From: Eucalyptus grandis
Lineage: Eukaryota > Streptophyta > Magnoliopsida > Myrtales > Myrtaceae
DNA: 64,000 bases
Direction of reading: 5' to 3'
Assembly (NCBI RefSeq): GCF_016545825.1
Contig: NC_052618.1
Location: forward strand, 5,819,398 to 5,883,397
In this document: one piece after another, positions 59,122 through 64,000 of the stretch
Numbering within the stretch: position 1 is the stretch's first letter
Layout: each line of letters begins with the position of its first letter
Notes under the pieces: model-generated
The model's input: the letters and a program-made list of their open reading frames with translations, nothing else
The model's database searches: none
What the model was told of the DNA's origin: nothing
Translations under genes and position numbers: made by a program

Positions 59122-59345
59122 CGGCGCCAAGGCGGTGAAGAAGAAGGGGGCGACGTTCCTGATCGACTACACCAGTGGGTGGAGGACAAGATCATAGACA
59201 TCGCCTCCCTTGAGAAGTTCCTCGAGGAGCCCATCAAGGTCGACAGCAATGCCGGCACCCACAGCGACTCCGTCACCACCTCTCGCGACAGGTCCAAGAT
59301 CACCGTCACCTCCACCTCCGGACTTCTCCAAGCGTTATAACCAGA
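59063..59345 (+). pseudogene. RPL22: Ribosomal protein eL22 fragment (60S)
   Basis: eL22 is a small 60S subunit protein. 59120-59175 reads [16 protein letters not shown], the N-terminus of eL22. A frame change follows near 59176, then [20 protein letters not shown] and [19 protein letters not shown] second frame change near 59315 gives DFSKRY, after which similarity stops in a CT-rich array. The core DNA for EDKIIDIAS appears a second time, out of order, at 59063-59092, before a CT tract and ahead of the N-terminus. So the fragment is scrambled and incomplete, covering roughly 70 of about 125 residues, and no introns fall in the covered part. The flanking CT arrays may derive from a pyrimidine-rich 5' leader. 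Family assignment is good; function is none. Confidence 0.8.
59082..59119 (+). repeat. (CT)n microsatellite before the eL22 fragment
   Basis: About 36 bp of CT between two pieces of eL22 sequence. Confidence 0.9.
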
Positions 59346-59351
59346 ATCATG

Positions 59352-59395
59352 CTCCCTCCCCCTCCCTCCCTCCCTCCCTCCCTCCCTCCCTCCCT

Positions 59396-59474
<79 letters not shown>
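59352..59474 (+). repeat. Compound (CCCT)n(CT)n array
   Basis: About 50 bp of CCCT/CCTC units followed by about 70 bp of uninterrupted CT, directly after the eL22 fragment. Confidence 0.95.
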
Positions 59475-59477
<3 letters not shown>

Positions 59478-60780
59478 TTTCCCCTTAAGCAGTCAAGCTT
59501 ATCGAGTTAGTTCTTGTGCTTGTGGTGATGCTGCTGCTGCTTCATGTGCACAATGTTGCGGTTTTAGAGTATGCCTAGGATGCCTGTTGAATCGCAGTGC
59601 TTTTCTTCGAAATGAAAATAACTGTAGGTTTATAATATGCTCGATCGCGTCGTTATATGTGCAGATACTGCATGTTTTCGCTTTCGTTAGCTGCGATTTT
59701 GGCAGAAGATTGCCTTTTGAGTTGATTTGTAGATAGGACTAGCCTCCTAGGCGGCGCACTCATGCCGTCCATCTGCGAGCGGGTGGTTAATTATGTCGTG
59801 TGCTTTGCGGCGAGTCTGGTGTTGTGGTGGGATTTCTGCACCTCATGTTGATAAACTTTCGCATATTTGCACTGCTGCGAATTTTTGTGCAAATGGTCTA
59901 GCTTACAGCATGTGTTTAGATTCAAGATTGATTCATGTCCACTTCATTAATTGTTGGAACTAAATCTAACTCTGTGTTTTTACTCTTTGTTTTATGCCAC
60001 GCTTTTGCAAATCTTCGGCGCGGGCTGTCCATGGACCCACATGTTTGGAGTCGATGTTCTCAACCTCCGTCGCCGGCAATGGCCGTGGCTTGATGCTGCC
60101 AAGTCAGTTCATTCTCCACTGTTTTAGTATACCTTTGTGCGTTTTCTATGCTGCTTTGTGAAATTTTCGAGCTGGAAATTTCTTTATCGGAATAGCTCGG
60201 TCATGGCCAGAGTAGTGGCTGAGGAAGAATATTTAGTGACGGTCAGCGACTTTAGGTATCGACGTTAGACTGGTAAAGATTGTGGTGTGAATCTGTGTAG
60301 TGGAGTCTTCGTCGAGCTCGTCATTGATGGTTCTGTAGAGAAGGACTTCATTCGGAGGGGAAGACGTCTTTTGGTGAAGACGCTCTCCAAAAAGTCCAAG
60401 AAAATATTGGGTGGTCTGGGAGCACCATGTCAGCATGGTCCCTGACCACTCACGCGGTGCCACGTTGAAAAGTGGCCCCCTTGCTGTCTTCTGCATTTTT
60501 TTCTTTCTTTCTCCTCTCCCTAGCGTTTTCCTACCCTCTCCTAGCCTATGCACGTCCATTCTCCCCCTCACCTGCACAGCCTACACATTCTCTCTCATGT
60601 GCAATGCATTTATTACGGCATGGAAGAAAGAAAGAGAAGCAGACGATTTTCGTTCCACTCCAGCAATTGCAAACCCCATTTCTTTCTTCTCATGAAGTGT
60701 TCAAAATTTTGAATCCCAAATTCTCTTCGCGCTCGTCACTGTCCGCCGTGCATCAAGCGGCTGAAACCCCCGCTGTTGCC
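59475..60780. other. Intergenic, no gene assigned
   Basis: Mixed composition. 59475-59760 resembles an intron with T-rich sequence and could be remaining eL22 intron, but this is a guess. No domain in the ORFs near 60411-60852. Confidence 0.4.
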
Positions 60781-61726
60781 GATGAACCACACTACAGCCG
60801 CCCTTGCGCTGGCGTTTGCTCACTTCTCTTTTCGTGCTTGTTGCTACTCTAACGTTCGTTCCGGCATTCGTGAAGTGGATGTTCCTCGCCCGAGCCGACG
60901 AAGGAGGTGCCCCCGCTCCGGTGCTTACTCTCTTCTCTCACCGCGCACATTGCTACTATGGCGTTCGTGGAGCAGCCATCCCCCCGCTGTCATCAACAAA
61001 GCATGCGCCCCTGCTTCGGCGCCCACTCGCTTTCTGCACTCATTGCTACTCTGTCATTTGTCAAGCAGCTGTTCCCTTGCCATTGCTAATGAAGCACATT
61101 AAGGCTGTAATACTTGTGCTTTGTCAATCGACTGGAGGAGGAAGAAGGGCTGTTTCTTCTGAGGCGAGGGAGGGAGCGAGAGATTAGGCCATTGTGGGGG
61201 TGGGAACCGAGCCGGAGGCACATGTCCTACCACAAGCGGGCAACAACCGTGCGTAGTCACCAAGCCCAATCGCTGACTGACTTCACAGCATGTAGTGGTA
61301 GGACGTGTGCTTCTAGCTCTGCTCCCACCCCACCATGGCCTAATCTCTACTCCCCTCCCTCCGCCTCAGAAGAAACGGCCCTCCCTCCTCCTCGAGTCGC
61401 CGAGGAATCACAATTATTATGGCCTTAATGTGATTCGTTGGCGATGGTGGAGGAATGGCAGCTCGACAAACGACGAAGTAGCAACGAGTGTGAAGAGAGA
61501 AGTGAGTGAGCGTCGAAGCAGGGGTGCATGTTTTGTCGACAACAGCGTAGGAACGGCTGTTCAACGAACGCCGGAGCAGCAACTTAGAAGTAGGGGCACC
61601 TCTTTCGTCGGCTCAAGCGAGGAACGGCCACTTCACGTACGCTGGAACGAACATCGAAATGGCAACGAGCACGAAGAGAGAAGCGAGCGAGCACTAGCAT
61701 AGCGGCGGCCATAGTGTGGTTCGTCC
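60781..61726. repeat. Foldback: inverted repeat with arms of about 440 bp and a 60-nt loop
   Basis: The left arm 60781-61234 begins GATGAACCACACTACAGCC. The right arm 61295-61726 ends GGCCATAGTGTGGTTCGTCC, its mirror. Landmarks pair through the whole length: CTTCTCTTTTCGTGCTTGTT, GCCGACGAAGGAGGTGCCCC, CACATTAAGGC, AGAGATTAGGCCA and CATGTCCTACCAC. I estimate roughly three quarters or more of positions pair, with a few short gaps. The loop is 61235-61294. Open frames on both strands result from the repeat and have no domain. It could be a foldback transposon, an inverted duplication of host DNA, or a hairpin small-RNA locus. Confidence 0.88.
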
Positions 61727-62107
61727 GATTATAATGAGGAGGAGTCGGGTCTAGTTATAAGTTGGGCTGAAGTAGAGGTGTCAAAATCAGTCTTAAGCCC
61801 ATATATGACCCATTTATGATTTAAATGGGTCATGTATAGATCACTTACATTTTGAAAAGACTAGTTAAATGGGTCGTAAATGGATAGGACTTAAAGATCT
61901 ATTTTTAACCCAAGCCTCACATTTTCTTTTACCCCAAAATGTTTTTTTTTTTTTTTTTTTGTAAAAAGCAAAATTAAAGTTAGTTTTTATATTTCATTTT
62001 TTCTTCCTCCTTCCTTAGTGGATAGCTAGCACGACAATGGCAGGCAACTAACCAAGCAAGGTTCAAGCTCACTAGATCTAGTGAGGCTCGAGCTCGCTAG
62101 ATCTAGC
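61727..62107. other. Intergenic with a T-run and a diverged plant repeat
   Basis: 61770-61920 has repeated GGGTCAT and AAATGGGTC phrases, the look of a common diverged plant repeat. A T-run lies at about 61942-61961, and short repeated CTAGATCTAG(C/T)GAGGC at 62070-62112 precedes S2 copy D. Confidence 0.5.
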
Positions 62108-64000
62108 GAGGCCGGAGCCTGAGTAACCCTGCGAGGAGCCTGAGTAAAGACGAAAAAGAGGAACCGCCTTTAGGAGATCGTGGCTGAGAGCGAGGAGGGA
62201 GTCTAGGGTTTCCACGTGGAGATTGGGTATATTGAATTGTGGAGTCGGGCGGGATCATCAGCTTCGAGAGGGAGGCGATCGGAGGTGGTAGTGCGCCTTG
62301 TATGGAGCGACGCGGTGGTGAAGCTCCTTGCTTCCTTCCTTTGCCTGATGTCGCTCCAAAATCTCACGCATGCTTCGGGGACAGTCGAATAGCTTCGTAT
62401 ATGGTGATGATTGGGAATATGTGGAAGAAGAAGGGCCTGCAGAGATTATCTCGGCAAGGGAACAAAAAGAACGAAAGAAAACCATCAGGTTTTCCGAAGA
62501 AGGGATCGGACGTGCAACTGTTGAAAGAGGGTAACTCGAAGATACTACCTGTTTATGTTTTGAAAACTTGGCGTACATTACTTCCTAGTTTTTCTTTCTC
62601 CTTGTGTTGGTTTTGGTTTGATTTTAAATTTGAGGTTCGTAATTCGCTGCCAGATGCTGAAAAGCCGACCTTGGATCCTCTCCCTCCACTGTCCGAAGAA
62701 TATTTAGACTATAAGAATTGATCGCCAACGTCAGCTCAACAGGTGTTAGAAAATTTCGCTCTCCAAGTGCCTAATTTTGGACTGAGAAGGTAGCTTATTA
62801 TGATGGTCATACGTCTGGTTATATTTTTCTGGACTAATTTGCTGAACTTATTTTTTTTTTTTGTAAAATGTTTTATTTTTGCCTGTCGGTTTGCTTAACA
62901 GGATGAAGCTCATTGCTCTTTCATTCTGAAAATGGAGCTTGTTGGTTTGCTCCACGATGCAGTAGAGTTCACCTCTATCTTGATAAATCATGCGTACTGC
63001 TAATTAAGAACTTGCATAATGGTCTGGCCTTGCATGGGAGCAAGATGAGGGGCTTGAGGTCGGTCAATGACGCCTTCATCCAGTTCATATATCCTGTGCA
63101 TTTTGGAGCACCAATACTGTTTTCAGAATGATGGGCAACTGGTAAGAATAATTAGTGCAATTAAATTTCTATGATAAGATGGCTTTCATTTGCAAACATC
63201 TTTCACTGGTTTCATATAAACTACGGAATCAATTTTTTTATCACTGCCAAGACTTAGGGCTTTTTACTGGAGAAGCAAAAGAAAAACATGAAGTTATATT
63301 AATACGAAGGAAAGTACATCCATATTTATACCACATTAGATATCGGTAAATATTGCAAAAAAGGAAACATAATTGATCGAATCAAGGCAAAACTGAATAA
63401 GTGATCCTTATGGCTCACTAGTTGCGTTGTTTGTTTCCAAAGGTTGATTAGCCTAATTGCATAATGTAACTTAAAGGAGGAGGGATGGAAGTTTGGTGGG
63501 AAACAGAAATCCATCATTACTGTTTTTTACCATCCCTTGGGAGTTTTAGTTATAAAATTAGATACGGTTGCCTTAGCCCCATCCATGGCATTAGTTTCAA
63601 GGAAAGTCGATTCATGAGTAAGGCGTTTCGCGGTGGCTAAGGATCATCTCTCCCACTAGCCAGAGATAGGATGATACAAAGGAGGCCTTTGTGCCAAAAG
63701 TTGTTGAAGGATAAAATGTGCCGGACAAAGCTGGAGCTGTTCTTTTTTGATGCATTGGTTTGGGAAGCTAGTTATATTACTGAAGATGGAATGATGCAAA
63801 TTGGGAGTGCTGTCAGTGGAATAATGATTGAAATTTGATCTTTTTAGGATGGGGTTTGGAAGTCTTTGCGCTTAGAAGAGTGCATATTCTTGCCATTGAC
63901 ACTACTAGCTGTGGAGAAATTGAAGATCTATACCCCTTTTCTAGGGAAGTTAGTGTTGGGTCAAGTTTGGATTAGAACGAAAATGGTTCGACTCATATTG
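62108..64000 (+). repeat. Segmental duplication S2, copy D (runs off the window)
   Basis: Starts at about GGAGCCTGAGTAACCCTGCG, matching 14851 of copy A, and continues in step to the window end (equivalent to about 16580 in A). It shares small differences with A rather than C: the extra CCCTGCGAGGAGC upstream, one A missing in the CTGAAAATGG run, and GGATGGGGTTTGG near 63847 where C has GGTTGGGG. It lacks the 114-bp deletion of A. Confidence 0.92.
62393..63148 (+). pseudogene. U2AF35-related CCCH zinc-finger protein, pseudogene copy D
   Basis: Same exon layout as copy C. The first exon includes the WEYVEEEGPAEII region but loses bases near 62396, so frames change. Exon 2 (about 62654-62789) carries DAEKPTLDPLPP and the TGA at 62719-62721 shared by all copies, then the NFALQVPNFG segment. 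The zinc-finger exon begins at 62902. One A is missing before the finger, so GACWFAPRCSRVH and the following DKSCVLLIKN are out of frame with the exon start. The finger residues themselves remain. The exon closes at 63129-63131. Confidence 0.78.

Noticed and set aside
59076..59488. ORFs made of PSLPPSLPPS or RERERE
   Set aside because: These are translations of the CT arrays beside the eL22 fragment.
1..64000. CRISPR arrays, tRNA, rRNA or organelle insertions
   Set aside because: No array of regular short repeats with unique spacers, no cloverleaf with A and B boxes, and no familiar organelle or rRNA stretch was seen.

Overview
This is plant nuclear DNA, most likely from a dicot. The evidence is AT-rich intergenic sequence, spliced plant gene relics (a PERK-type receptor kinase, REM-type B3 domains, a U2AF35-related CCCH zinc-finger protein, ribosomal protein eL22) and plant transposon families (Ty1/copia, a Tat/Ogre-like LTR, an L1-type LINE, hAT, PIF/Harbinger-like and Mutator-like elements). 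I cannot fix the genus. I found no intact protein-coding gene. Every recognisable coding stretch carries stops, frameshifts or truncations, and no tRNA, rRNA or CRISPR array was seen.

Layout. 1-2865: the 3' half of a dead copia element with its LTR. 3405-7010: copy 1 of a segmental duplication (S1). 7588-10515: a Tat/Ogre-like solo LTR with a perfect 5-bp target duplication. 12179-16838: copy A of a second duplicated segment (S2), holding CCCH zinc-finger exons. 17040-17720: a minus-strand hAT transposase relic. 19838-22118: two PERK kinase pseudogenes head to head in a palindrome of about 1.1 kb per arm, cut by a copia-type LTR fragment. 25291-34886: a LINE bounded by a 15-bp target duplication and split by a 3.7-kb TIR element inside its reverse transcriptase. 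36160-39510: a tandem array of broken B3 (REM) exons. About 40510-41755: a Mutator-like element with long inverted repeats. 42721-44040: S2 copy B, partial. 47225-47600: a TRIM-like remnant. 47517-51915: S1 copy 2. 54536-59062: S2 copy C. 59063-59345: a scrambled eL22 fragment followed by long CT arrays. 60781-61726: a foldback with arms of about 440 bp. 62108-64000: S2 copy D, running off the window.

The main story is structural. S1 followed by S2 occurs twice in the same order (3.4-16.8 kb and 47.5-59.1 kb) with unrelated DNA between the two blocks, and S2 occurs again in part (B) and at the right edge (D). The CCCH exons in A, C and D share one nonsense codon, so the gene was dead before it multiplied. 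Shared small differences group A with D and B with C. The nested insertions have readable target duplications, so their order can be worked out. I saw no convincing new functional system. The features most worth follow-up are the 61-kb foldback, the PERK palindrome, and the 3.7-kb TIR element with its tandem arrays.
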